Shown here: positions 32,322-40,302 of the stretch, one piece after another
Position numbering within the stretch: position 1 is the stretch's first letter
Layout: every line of letters starts with the position of its first letter
NCBI GenBank assembly: GCA_900545445.1
Contig: UQZH01000002.1
Location: 25,414 to 89,413 of the forward strand
Length of the DNA: 64,000 bases
Direction of reading: 5' to 3'
Source: an uncultured Collinsella sp.
GTDB lineage: Bacteria; Actinomycetota; Coriobacteriia; Coriobacteriales; Coriobacteriaceae
The notes under the pieces: model-generated
What the model was told of the DNA's origin: nothing
Database searches by the model: none
Seen by the model: the letters and a program-made list of their open reading frames with translations, nothing else
Program-made: the position numbers and the translations under genes

Positions 32322-32906
32322 ATGCGAACCATCATCCTTTATGCCTCACACCACCACGGCAATACGAAAAAGCTCGTGGACGCCATCGTCGAGGCGCACC
32401 CCGAGATCGATACCCTCGACGTGAAGTCACTCGGTAAAAACGAGTACCCCGACCTGCACGAATACCATCTGATCGGTGTCGCCACGGGCATCTATTACTC
32501 CGAGATCGACAAGGACATGGCACGCGTGCTCACGAACGTGCTGCAGCCGCAGGACAAGGTGTTTGGCCTTATGACCTACGGTGGCAAAAACAAGTGGTAC
32601 GGCAAGGATATCGATGGCATCTGCCGCATGAGGCAGGCCATCTTTATGGGCGTCTACGGCTGTCCCGGCTTTGATACGTGGGGGCCGTTCAAACTCACCG
32701 GCGGCGTCCAGAAGGGACACCCGACCGCTGAGGAAATTAAGGGCGCCGTCGACTTCTTCGACAAGATCGAAGACGAGTATGGCGACATCATCGTCGAAGA
32801 GTACGCCAAGCGCGAGAAGCGTCTAGCATACGAAAAGGAGCATCCCGCGGGGGGTCTTGTGGCCGGCGTCAAGCGCACGGCAAAGAAGATCGTTAACAAG
32901 CTGTAA
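32322..32906 (+). CDS. Flavodoxin family protein
   Basis: 194 residues. The start IILYASHHHGNTKKLVDAI is the FMN phosphate-binding loop of a flavodoxin-like fold (a T/S-x-T-G-N-T variant with HHHGNT). Further landmarks are LMTYGG and the basic, Lys-rich C-terminus (VAGVKRTAKKIVNKL), which is an extension of about 40 residues beyond a minimal flavodoxin. The ATG at 32322 follows GAAAGG. It is convergent with nagA and its partner enzymes are not visible here. Confidence 0.8.
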   Translation: MRTIILYASHHHGNTKKLVDAIVEAHPEIDTLDVKSLGKNEYPDLHEYHLIGVATGIYYSEIDKDMARVLTNVLQPQDKVFGLMTYGGKNKWYGKDIDGICRMRQAIFMGVYGCPGFDTWGPFKLTGGVQKGHPTAEEIKGAVDFFDKIEDEYGDIIVEEYAKREKRLAYEKEHPAGGLVAGVKRTAKKIVNKL

Positions 32907-32937
32907 CTGTTAAGGTGCTTTTGAGCGTTTAACCCAT

Positions 32938-32975
32938 ACGGCGGGTCCGAGCAGATTCGGGCCCGCCGTCTTTTT
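32938..32975. terminator. Terminator between the flavodoxin gene and nagA
   Basis: ACGGCGGGTCCGA pairs with TTCGGGCCCGCCGT (one G-T or bulge) then CTTTTTC on the plus strand. Confidence 0.8.
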
Positions 32976-32981
32976 CTATCG

Positions 32982-34151
32982 TTAATCGGTAAAGGCGTTG
33001 CCGACGCTCTGGCCGCCAACATACGTCTCGACGAGGGTGAGCTCATGGTCGAACACGACAAAGTCGGCGTCGCGACCCGGCATGATGCTGCCGCACTTAT
33101 CCTCGATGTGCGCAGAGCGAGCCGGCACCTCGGTTGCCATGCGAATGGCGATATCAGCGCTGGCGATGCCCCAATCGACAATGTTCTTGACGCCCTGGGC
33201 AAGCGTGAGCACCGAGCCGGCAATGCTTTTGCCGTCGGCGAGCCAGCACAGGTTGTCCTTCATGATGACGTCCATGCCACCACTGGTGTAGCTGCCCTCG
33301 GGCATGCCGCCGCAGCCCAGGCAGTCGGTGATGAGCACCGTGTGCTGCCAGCCCTTTGCCTGCAGCAGTGCCTTGATGGCGGCAGGGTTTACGTGCTTGC
33401 CGTCACAGATGATCTCGGCGTAGGTCTCGGGCGTGGACATGGCAGCACCCACGACACCGGGCTCACGGTGATGCAGACCGCGCTGGCCGTTATAGGTATG
33501 CGTAAAGCAGCTGGCACCGGCATTGATAGCGGCGATGCACTCATCGTAGGTGGCGTCGGAGTGACCGATGCTGGTCACCACGCCCTTGGCGTTCAGAGCA
33601 GCCGCATAAGCAGCGGCACCGTCGCGCTCGGCGGCCATGGCGCTCTTAACGATGCGACCGCCCGCAGCCTCCTGCCACTGGTCGAAAACCTCCTCGGAGG
33701 GGTCAATCAGGTAAGCGGGGTTCTGCGCGCCCACGTGCTTCATGGTAAAGAAGGGGCCCTCCAGGTAGATGCCCTGAATGCGGGCACCGCAGAAGTCGGG
33801 GCCGCGGCCCTCGTCCGCCTTGGCGATAGCAGCGCAGGCGTCCTTGATCTGTTCGACGCCATCGGTGAACGTCGTGGGCAGCCAGCTGGTGGTACCGCGA
33901 CGGGCGAGCTCGGTTGAGCTGATATCGATGCCCTCGGGATCGTTATCGGTAGTTGAGTGGTTGTAGAAGCCATGGATGTGAGTATCGACCATACCCGGTG
34001 CGATCCACGATCCCGTGTAGTCCTTAATCTCGCAAGAGGGCTCGTCGGCCCGCCAGGCGCCAAAAACGCCATCCTCGACCATAAGATAGCCGCCCAGTTG
34101 CGGGCCTGCCGGCAAGAAGAACTTGTCAGCCTTAATTGCGTACGTGCTCAT
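32982..34151 (-). CDS. nagA: N-acetylglucosamine/N-acetylgalactosamine-6-phosphate deacetylase
   Basis: 389 residues, amidohydrolase family. Removes the acetyl group from GlcNAc-6-P or GalNAc-6-P. Metal and catalytic motifs: DTHIHGF (His58, His60), SIGHSDATYD, CFTHTYNGQRGLHHREPG and the catalytic Asp in ITDCLGCGG. GAGGAG lies 6 bases before the ATG at 34151, so the GTG at 34157 is not needed. The neighbours (agaS and a mannose-family PTS) favour GalNAc-6-P, that is an AgaA role. Sequence alone cannot separate NagA from AgaA. Confidence 0.9.
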   Translation of the reverse strand: MSTYAIKADKFFLPAGPQLGGYLMVEDGVFGAWRADEPSCEIKDYTGSWIAPGMVDTHIHGFYNHSTTDNDPEGIDISSTELARRGTTSWLPTTFTDGVEQIKDACAAIAKADEGRGPDFCGARIQGIYLEGPFFTMKHVGAQNPAYLIDPSEEVFDQWQEAAGGRIVKSAMAAERDGAAAYAAALNAKGVVTSIGHSDATYDECIAAINAGASCFTHTYNGQRGLHHREPGVVGAAMSTPETYAEIICDGKHVNPAAIKALLQAKGWQHTVLITDCLGCGGMPEGSYTSGGMDVIMKDNLCWLADGKSIAGSVLTLAQGVKNIVDWGIASADIAIRMATEVPARSAHIEDKCGSIMPGRDADFVVFDHELTLVETYVGGQSVGNAFTD

Positions 34152-34213
34152 ATGCACTCCTCGCTTCTAAAGCAGTTGACTGTGGTAATGCTTATACCCA
34201 GCTCACGTAAAAC

Positions 34214-34250
34214 AAAAAGCGCCCGCCCGCCGTTATGAGCGGACGGGCGC
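34214..34250 (-). terminator. Terminator after agaS
   Basis: GCGCCCGCCCGC pairs with GCGGACGGGCGC (one mismatch) over 8 bases; on the minus strand followed by TTTTTGTTTT. Confidence 0.82.
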
Positions 34251-34268
34251 CCTTACAGGGGGACGCGA

Positions 34269-35435
34269 TTAAGCGGTGAAGGGGTGAATCGTCACGCCCT
34301 TAACCACGCGGTTGACCGTGCCGGTGGGGCTCGGCGTATCGGGCGTGTTGCCCACGCGGACGGAGTTGAGCAGGCTGATAGCCTGGGCAAACATCACGAA
34401 CGGCAGAGCAAGGTAACCCTCGGGAAGTGCCTCGTAGCCCTTAAAGGTGAAGGACTCACCCTCATAGACGGTGGCACCTTCCTGCTGAACGGCGATGGTG
34501 TGCTGAGCGATCTCGTCGCCACCGATCTCGTTGAGGATGTCGATGTCGTACTGACGGGTGTAGGCGTCGTTGTTGACGAACACGAAGACGAGCGTCTTAT
34601 CGTCGACGAAGGACTTAGGTCCGTGACGATAGCCCATAGAGGTGTCGTAGGAAGTAGCGACCAGACCGTGAGCGAGCTCGAGGATCTTGAGCTGGCTCTC
34701 CTGAGCAAGGCCACCGAAGGAGCCAGAACCCAAGTAGGTCACGCGGTTGAAATCGCCAGCCAGGTAATCGGCGATCTCGGGCTCGCGGGAGATGACCTCC
34801 TCGCCCATCTTGGCAATCGTCTCGACCCACTCGGCCTTCTGCTCGTCAGAGGCAGTGTCGAAAATAAGGGTGGAGAGCAGGGTCATGCAGGAATAAGAAC
34901 CGGTCATGGCGAAGCCCTTGTCGTTGGCGCGCGGAATGAGCAGCGTCAGCGCATTGGGATCATCGGCGGACTCGACGGCGAGCTTGCCCTCGGGAGCGCA
35001 GGTGATGTTGAGGAACTTGACGTTGTGGACGAGCTCCTTGGCAACGGCAACGGCGGCAAGGCTCTCGGGGCTGTTGCCAGAGCGGGCAAAGGAAACCACG
35101 AGCGTGGGATCCTCGGCGCGCAGGAAGTCGCGCGGGGCGCTCACGATGTCGGTCGTGGCGATGGGCTTAAAGTCGTAGAGATCAGTGTTGCCAGCGTGAC
35201 GCAGGTACGGGGCGCAGGTATCGCCAACGTAGTCGGACGTACCGGCACCGGTGAAGACAACGGACAGACGACCCTCGCCCATAGCGCGAGCCTCGGCCAG
35301 GAAGGCCTCGATGGCCTCCTTGTTCTCGCGATAGATGTTGAGCGTATCACGCCAAAGCTCGGGCTGCTGAGCAATCTCGGCCGTGGTGATCTGGGCGCCG
35401 AGCTCGGTGAGCTCCTCGACACTCTTCTCGAACAT
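34269..35435 (-). CDS. agaS: Galactosamine-6-phosphate deaminase/isomerase (SIS domain)
   Basis: 388 residues with two sugar-isomerase (SIS) domains. Motifs: VVFTGAGTSDYVGD and SFARSGNSPESLAAV in the first, TYLGSGSFGGLAQES and GYRHGPKSFVDD in the second. AgaS converts galactosamine-6-phosphate to tagatose-6-phosphate and ammonia, joining GalNAc breakdown to LacC. It has a GntR-type operator palindrome about 60 bp upstream and its own terminator. The GntR gene is behind it in the same direction. AgaS versus another SIS-domain deaminase is settled by context. Confidence 0.88.
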   Translation of the reverse strand: MFEKSVEELTELGAQITTAEIAQQPELWRDTLNIYRENKEAIEAFLAEARAMGEGRLSVVFTGAGTSDYVGDTCAPYLRHAGNTDLYDFKPIATTDIVSAPRDFLRAEDPTLVVSFARSGNSPESLAAVAVAKELVHNVKFLNITCAPEGKLAVESADDPNALTLLIPRANDKGFAMTGSYSCMTLLSTLIFDTASDEQKAEWVETIAKMGEEVISREPEIADYLAGDFNRVTYLGSGSFGGLAQESQLKILELAHGLVATSYDTSMGYRHGPKSFVDDKTLVFVFVNNDAYTRQYDIDILNEIGGDEIAQHTIAVQQEGATVYEGESFTFKGYEALPEGYLALPFVMFAQAISLLNSVRVGNTPDTPSPTGTVNRVVKGVTIHPFTA

Positions 35436-35493
35436 TTTTAATACCTCTCTCTAGAAGTAATCCTCTGACGTGCAATTATACACTTCGGTTGGT

Positions 35494-35514
35494 TATCTGG
35501 TAGTAACCAGTTAA
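35494..35514 (-). promoter_or_regulatory. GntR-type operator before agaS
   Basis: CTGGTAGTAACCAG (35497-35510), flanked by TA on both sides. The core ACTGGTAGTAACCA recurs before the PTS IIA gene at about 39788-39801. It resembles NagR/AgaR-type sites (TGGT...ACCA). The GntR protein next door is the likely ligand. Confidence 0.65.
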
Positions 35515-35549
35515 ATGCAAAGAATCACCATATGGAAACGATGCGAACA

Positions 35550-36281
35550 CTAGTCGCTACGCTGGTGGTAAACCTTGTATTTAAACTGATCGGCACGAGC
35601 AACCGAGAGTGTATACTCCACAACCTCGTTTGACTCGTTATACGTAGTCCTGACCAAATCGAGCACAGGCGAGCCCTCGACAATTCCCAAAAGGTGGGCG
35701 TCGGTGGGACGGGCTATGCTCGCATAGAACTCCTCCTCGGCCACGCGTATCTTTTGCTGAAAGTCTTGCTCAATCACATCGTAAAGCGGCTTACGCTCCA
35801 GTAGCGGTCGCTTTAGGGACAGAAATTGACGAACCGGTAGATAGCTGCGTTCGACCATCATGGGCATGTTGTCGGCAGAACGAAGGCGCTTGAGCTTAAA
35901 AATGCGATCACCGATACGCAATCCCATATGCTCGGCCAGATTCTTATCGGCCTCCATCTCGCAAAACTCGAGAATCGTGGTCTCGGGGTCGCGACCCATC
36001 GCGCGCATCTGCTCGGTAAAGCTGTAGGACTGCATAAGATTGGTTGCCTTTGCCGAACGGTCGGTCACAAAGGTACCGCGACCGTGCTGCCGAACCACCA
36101 ATCCTAAACGCTCCAGTTCCTGCAGAGCCAGGCGTACCGTAGTGCGCGAGAGACCATAGCGCTCCGATAGTTCGCGCTCGGAAGGAATCATGTCACCGGC
36201 GCGATATTCATGGTCGATCTTTTCGGTCAGAATATCGACCAGCTGATCGTACAGCGGTTGCTTACGCGCTCCGATCGCCAT
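35550..36281 (-). CDS. GntR-family (HutC/UTRA) regulator of the amino-sugar island
   Basis: 243 residues from the ATG at 36281 (GGGAGGATAGG upstream). N-terminal winged helix: GDMIPSERELSERYGLSRTT, then RLALQELERLGLVVRQHGRG and TFV. The C-terminal UTRA domain binds small ligands (VERSYLPVRQF, ARADQFKYKVYHQR). It is probably the repressor of agaS and the PTS operon, with an amino-sugar phosphate as signal, since TGGT...ACCA palindromes occur before both. Confidence 0.87.
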   Translation of the reverse strand: MAIGARKQPLYDQLVDILTEKIDHEYRAGDMIPSERELSERYGLSRTTVRLALQELERLGLVVRQHGRGTFVTDRSAKATNLMQSYSFTEQMRAMGRDPETTILEFCEMEADKNLAEHMGLRIGDRIFKLKRLRSADNMPMMVERSYLPVRQFLSLKRPLLERKPLYDVIEQDFQQKIRVAEEEFYASIARPTDAHLLGIVEGSPVLDLVRTTYNESNEVVEYTLSVARADQFKYKVYHQRSD

Positions 36282-36365
36282 CCTATCCTCCCATTTTCTC
36301 AAACTCGGCTACTACCTTGGGTGTTTGGCATTATCTGCCTGCCACACCCGAATCAACAAGAAAAC

Positions 36366-36399
36366 AAAAGCCGCGCGCTCTTTCGAGCACGCGGCTTTT
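36366..36399 (-). terminator. Terminator of the amino-sugar PTS operon
   Basis: AAAAGCCGCG pairs with CGCGGCTTTT, with an inner CGCTC/GAGC stem; on the minus strand T-rich sequence (TTTTGTTTTC) follows. Lies about 65 bp past the IID stop. Confidence 0.82.
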
Positions 36400-36465
36400 A
36401 ACATACACATGGCTTAAGGGGTCGGGGTGTGAGCCGCGTAGGGACACACCCCTCAAGCTAGAGCC

Positions 36466-37548
36466 TTACCAGATGCTCGGCCAGAGACCAAGCGGGCCAG
36501 CGCCCAGGATGCCGAGGACGAAGAGCAGCAGAATGCCCTTGGTCGGGGTCCAGCTGTGCTTAGCGAACATGTAGTAAAGCAGCAGCGTAAGCATAAGCGG
36601 GACGAGCTTCGGGACGATGGTGTTGAGGGTGTCGGCAACAGAGAAGTTGACCGGATCCTCGGTAACGGTAGCGTAGGTCACGGACTCCATGCCGTTGCCC
36701 AGATCGGCGACGCCGCACTTGACCTCGTTGCCGTCTGCATCGGTGGCGGTGAGGGCGTTGCCGTCCTCATCGGTCATGGCGATGGTACCGGCCTCAGCGG
36801 TCTCGGTATCGATGCCCTCCATACCGGTGAAGTTCTCGGCCTCCTTCTCGGAGACGATCACGGTAGTAGGGGCAAGGCCACGGGTGGTGCCGTTGGGGAT
36901 CTGGAGGTTAATCTGGGTGCCACCCATGGTGACGACCAGGCAACCGACGACGAAGACGCCCATGATGGAAGCGGCACGCGTGAAGGCCTGCATGTTGGCG
37001 GTCAGAGCGTCAATAGCGCTGGTGCCAAGCTTGTAGGACCAGTTCATGAGCCAGAAGCGCAGAGCGAACTGGACGGCGTTGAAGATCACCAGGAAGATGA
37101 TCGGCGCAGCGGCGTTGCCGTTGATGGCCATGTTGGAGGTGATGCCGGCCGTGATAGGCACAAGCGTCAGCCAGAACAGGGCGTCACCGATACCACCGAG
37201 CGGGCCCATTGCGGCGACGCGGACGGCGCGGATCGTGGGGATGTCAACCTTGTTCTGCTCGAGCGAAAGCACGATGCCCATAACAAAGGTGACGAGGAAC
37301 GGGTGGGTGTTGAAGAACTCCAGGTTGTGGCTCATGGAAGCCGCGAGGTCGTTCTTGTTGGTGTGGATCTTCTCCAGACCGGGGATGATGGAGTAAAGCC
37401 AGCCAGCGGCCTGCATGCGCTCGTAGTTGAACGATGCCTGCAGGAAGCAGGAGCGCCAAGCCATCTTGTTGAGGGTCTTCTGGTCGAGCTGCGGAGCAGG
37501 AGTGAGATCCTCGTAGTGCTCCGGGATCACATACTCATTAGATGCCAT
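36466..37548 (-). CDS. PTS mannose-family IID component with an unusual insert
   Basis: 360 residues; usual IID proteins have about 270-290. The N-terminal two-thirds (AWRSCFLQASFNYERMQAAG, GIGDALFWLTLVPI) and the C-terminal membrane part (LVPLMLTLLLYYMF, GILGAGPLGLWP) are standard. Residues about 211-301 hold an extra acidic, polar stretch (with DEDGNALTATDADGNEV) placed before the last membrane segments. The ATG at 37548 follows GGAGGTGAC and overlaps the IIC stop by 11 bases. With IIC it forms the membrane channel for, probably, N-acetylgalactosamine or galactosamine. Confidence 0.88.
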   Translation of the reverse strand: MASNEYVIPEHYEDLTPAPQLDQKTLNKMAWRSCFLQASFNYERMQAAGWLYSIIPGLEKIHTNKNDLAASMSHNLEFFNTHPFLVTFVMGIVLSLEQNKVDIPTIRAVRVAAMGPLGGIGDALFWLTLVPITAGITSNMAINGNAAAPIIFLVIFNAVQFALRFWLMNWSYKLGTSAIDALTANMQAFTRAASIMGVFVVGCLVVTMGGTQINLQIPNGTTRGLAPTTVIVSEKEAENFTGMEGIDTETAEAGTIAMTDEDGNALTATDADGNEVKCGVADLGNGMESVTYATVTEDPVNFSVADTLNTIVPKLVPLMLTLLLYYMFAKHSWTPTKGILLLFVLGILGAGPLGLWPSIW

Positions 37549-38338
37549 CTTCGAAGTCACCTCCGTCAGAAACAGCTGCACCCTTCAGCTCGGTCTGCTG
37601 CTGGAAGTCCCAGAAAGCGATGCCGAAGCCGATGAGAGCGAGGATGAGCAGAGCAGGGGTTGCCAGCGAATCGTTGGCAACGGTGATGAGCGCGAGGCCA
37701 AAGCCCATGAGGAAGAAGCCCCACATATCGCGGTTCATCATAACCTTGAGCAGGACGGCGAAGCCGACGAAGCGCATCATGCCGCCTGCAGCGGACAGAC
37801 CGGTCTGCAGCCAAGTCGGGATGGCAGAAGCGATGGTCTGACCAATGGTAGCGCCAGCGATGAAGAACAGGGTGACGACGACAGCGAAGATCAGGCCGAG
37901 CAGAGCCATGGCGAAGTAGTTCAGGCGCTCGATGCCCTTGGTGTCCGCATTGTGAGCCATGTTATCGGCCGTGGACATAAGCGGGGACATAAGCGTGAAG
38001 ACCAGGGTAACGCCAAGCTGGCCAAGCAGAGCGAACGGAATGGCGAGGCCGACTGCCGCGTTGGGCTCGAGGCCCGTGGCGATAGCGAGAATGGCTGCCA
38101 TGATGCCGCCGATGACGGCGTTAGGCGGCTGAGCGCCTCCGATCGGCATGTTGCCGATCGTCATGAGCTGATAGGTACCACCCACGAGAAGACCGGTGTT
38201 GAGGTCGCCAAGGATAAGACCGATGACGGCGCCGGTGACGATGGGCTGATAGAGAGACTCGAGGAAGTCAAACTGGTCGATTGCCGCGATGAACGTAACA
38301 ACGAAGACCAGAGCGATCTGGATGATCGAGTATTCCAT
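37538..38338 (-). CDS. PTS mannose-family IIC component
   Basis: 266 residues, normal IIC size, with about eight hydrophobic segments. Family words: FDFLESLYQPIVTGAVIGLI, GDLNTGLLVGGTYQLMTIGN and PIGGAQPPNAVIGGI. AAAGGAGGAG precedes the ATG. Order in the operon is IIA, YajC-like, IIB, IIC, IID. Confidence 0.92.
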   Translation of the reverse strand: MEYSIIQIALVFVVTFIAAIDQFDFLESLYQPIVTGAVIGLILGDLNTGLLVGGTYQLMTIGNMPIGGAQPPNAVIGGIMAAILAIATGLEPNAAVGLAIPFALLGQLGVTLVFTLMSPLMSTADNMAHNADTKGIERLNYFAMALLGLIFAVVVTLFFIAGATIGQTIASAIPTWLQTGLSAAGGMMRFVGFAVLLKVMMNRDMWGFFLMGFGLALITVANDSLATPALLILALIGFGIAFWDFQQQTELKGAAVSDGGDFEDGI

Positions 38339-38428
38339 CTTGCTCCTCCTTTCAAAATGTATGTACGCACTTTGGATATCACGTACAGAACGTCAGGGTT
38401 TCACTCCTGACAACGTGGATCACGAGGA

Positions 38429-38911
38429 TTACGAGAAGAGCTTGCTCGTGTCCTCAACAGGCGTGCTCGGAACGCGCCTGATCTCCAACTCCACCCCCAA
38501 TTCCTGCAGCTCTTTAAACGCAGCGACATCCTCGTCGTTAACTGCGACGGAGGTGGCGACTTGGCGCTTTCCTTCCGACATGTGCATGTTGCCGATGTTT
38601 ACCTTCTTTATAGGCACACCGCCCTTGACGAGCGTAAGCACGTCTTCCGGTGTTTCGGCCACGATGAAGATCTTCTGGCGCGGGCTCGCCTTGCCAATGA
38701 CGTCGATGGTCTTCTGCAGGGAGAAGAAACGCGTAGCGACGCCGGCGGGAGCGGCCATCTTCATGAGGTTCTGGCGCATGGTGTTGGACGCCACGTCGTC
38801 GTTGGCGACGAGGATGAGGTTGGAGCCCAGAGTGGAGTTCCACTGGGTGGCAACCTGACCATGAACCAGTCGGTTATCGATGCGGGTAAGAAGAATGTTG
38901 GGTTCTGCCAT
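38429..38911 (-). CDS. PTS mannose-family IIB component
   Basis: 160 residues. The phosphorylated histidine is His17 in TRIDNRLVHGQV. It receives phosphate from the IIA at 39229-39672 and passes it to the incoming sugar. CGAAAGGAAGC precedes the ATG. The closest relative in the window is the orphan copy at 28694-29176, which lacks this His. Confidence 0.93.
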   Translation of the reverse strand: MAEPNILLTRIDNRLVHGQVATQWNSTLGSNLILVANDDVASNTMRQNLMKMAAPAGVATRFFSLQKTIDVIGKASPRQKIFIVAETPEDVLTLVKGGVPIKKVNIGNMHMSEGKRQVATSVAVNDEDVAAFKELQELGVELEIRRVPSTPVEDTSKLFS

Positions 38912-38947
38912 GTTGATCAGCTTCCTTTCGATATTTGCTGACGACAG

Positions 38948-39229
38948 TTACTTGATCTCCTGAATCGCGTAACGCGAAACATCTACGACGGCTCCGGATC
39001 GGACTTTGATCTGGACCTTCTCGCCTTCGATGCCTTTGACGGTTCCGTAGATACCGCCGGCGAAAAGAACCTCCTGACCCGGCTTGAGCTCGGTGTGCAG
39101 CTCCTTGAAGTACTTCTGCTTCTTCTTCATGTTGATTTGCGACCAGATGGTGTAAATCAAGCCCATGATGACAAGCAGGCCTAAAAGGGCGACCGAGGAG
39201 CTCAGGACGTTGGCTCCGAAATCGGCCAT
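38948..39229 (-). CDS. YajC-like small membrane protein within the PTS operon
   Basis: 93 residues. One N-terminal membrane helix (about residues 10-30) followed by a short basic segment (NMKKKQKYFKELHTELKPGQ) and a beta-rich tail (EVLFAGGIYGTVKGIEGEKV). This is the YajC pattern, a small accessory subunit of the Sec translocon. Its ATG overlaps the IIA stop (TAATG), so it is coupled to the PTS genes. Similar small proteins are known in some mannose-type PTS operons, where they may assist the membrane complex; this is likely a PTS-dedicated paralog rather than the housekeeping YajC. Confidence 0.78.
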   Translation of the reverse strand: MADFGANVLSSSVALLGLLVIMGLIYTIWSQINMKKKQKYFKELHTELKPGQEVLFAGGIYGTVKGIEGEKVQIKVRSGAVVDVSRYAIQEIK

Positions 39230-39672
39230 TAGATGCCGTCCTCGTCGCCGAAGATATCCTCTTCCTCGGAGCCGGCAACGGATGCGACCGTCTGGGCGGT
39301 GACGCCCGTCTGGCCAACGGTCACGGCCTGCTCGCCAAGCTCGGCGAGCGTGGCATTGCCGCGGAGGAACAGAAGCTCAATAACCATGGGAAGGTTGGTG
39401 CCAGTCAGAACCTCGACGTTGTCGACATCCTGGGCAATCATCATCGACTGGTTGAACGGGGTGCCGCCAAGCAGGTCGGTAAAGACAAGCACGCCATCGC
39501 ACTCCTCGCGCATGGCGGTAATAGCGGCGCGGAGATCCTCACCGTAGGATGCGGCCTGGTCGCCCTCAAAAGGAACGACGGTAAAAGCAGGCTGGTCGCC
39601 GGCAACCATAGCGATAGCGCTTGCAAGGCCGGGTGCGAACTGTCCATGACCGGTAAGAATAAAGCCAACCAT
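39229..39672 (-). CDS. PTS mannose-family IIA component
   Basis: 147 residues. The phosphorylated histidine is His9 in LTGHGQFAPG; FTDLLGGTPFNQSMM is the second family signature. The C-terminus is acidic (GSEEEDIFGDEDGI). AGGGAA precedes the ATG. It is the first gene of the operon and has a 630-bp leader region with GntR-type sites. Confidence 0.93.
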   Translation of the reverse strand: MVGFILTGHGQFAPGLASAIAMVAGDQPAFTVVPFEGDQAASYGEDLRAAITAMREECDGVLVFTDLLGGTPFNQSMMIAQDVDNVEVLTGTNLPMVIELLFLRGNATLAELGEQAVTVGQTGVTAQTVASVAGSEEEDIFGDEDGI

Positions 39673-39772
39673 TCAAATTTCCCTTCCGAAGGTGTGTACG
39701 ATCTGAGTCCGATGATTTTCGGAAGCCAGCGGGCACTCGCCCTTAAAGCTTCTTAGAAAGCGTTCTTTGAAG

Positions 39773-40089
39773 ACCAGTGGTTTCTAAACTGGTAGTAACC
39801 ACGTGACGTGTTGTTGTCACTATATCACCCCAGAAGAGGTCGCTTTCGTTGATTCATACGGTAAAACGTTTTTGCACCGCTCACGGTGATAAATCGACCG
39901 TTTACCGGTCGTTAACACTTCTACCTGCGGTTTTGAAACCGTTTCGAAATGCTTTGGCAAAAAATCGGATCTTTTCCTGTGTCTAAACAACGCAGGGCGG
40001 CTAAAAATAGCGTGAAGAAAAATTGCAGGTCATTGTGAAGATATGTGAATTGGTCTTTTTGACTTAATACCAGTTAGAACCAGTTTTGA
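39773..40089 (-). promoter_or_regulatory. GntR-type operators before the PTS operon
   Basis: ACCAGT at 39773-39778 faces ACTGGT at 39788-39793, and ACTGGTAGTAACCA (39788-39801) repeats the core of the agaS operator. Further upstream, ACCAGTTAGAACCAGTT (40069-40085) holds two direct half sites. The rest of the 39673-40302 gap holds no gene I can support; it has short AC/GT-rich palindromes (ACCGTTCACCGGTC near 40115). Confidence 0.6.
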
Positions 40090-40228
40090 GATTATCGGTG
40101 AACGGTAGTTTTCGACCGTTCACCGGTCACTTGCAATCGTTTGCAGTCGTTTTCCCAGATGAATTAGGGAAGCGCGATGGAGCGCTTGCGCGGGCGCAAG
40201 GCCTACCCCAGTGGTTTCGGCAGCAATA

Positions 40229-40262
40229 AGCCCGCTAGAACGTTGTCCGTTCTAGCGGGCTT
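40229..40262 (-). terminator. Terminator after the SurA-like gene
   Basis: AGCCCGCTAGAACG pairs perfectly with CGTTCTAGCGGGCT over a 5-base loop; on the minus strand followed by TATTGC. A strong stem. Confidence 0.75.
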
Positions 40263-40302
40263 AATCAGGTGATCGGTTAACGCGCAGTAGTGCAGGCAAA
40301 CC

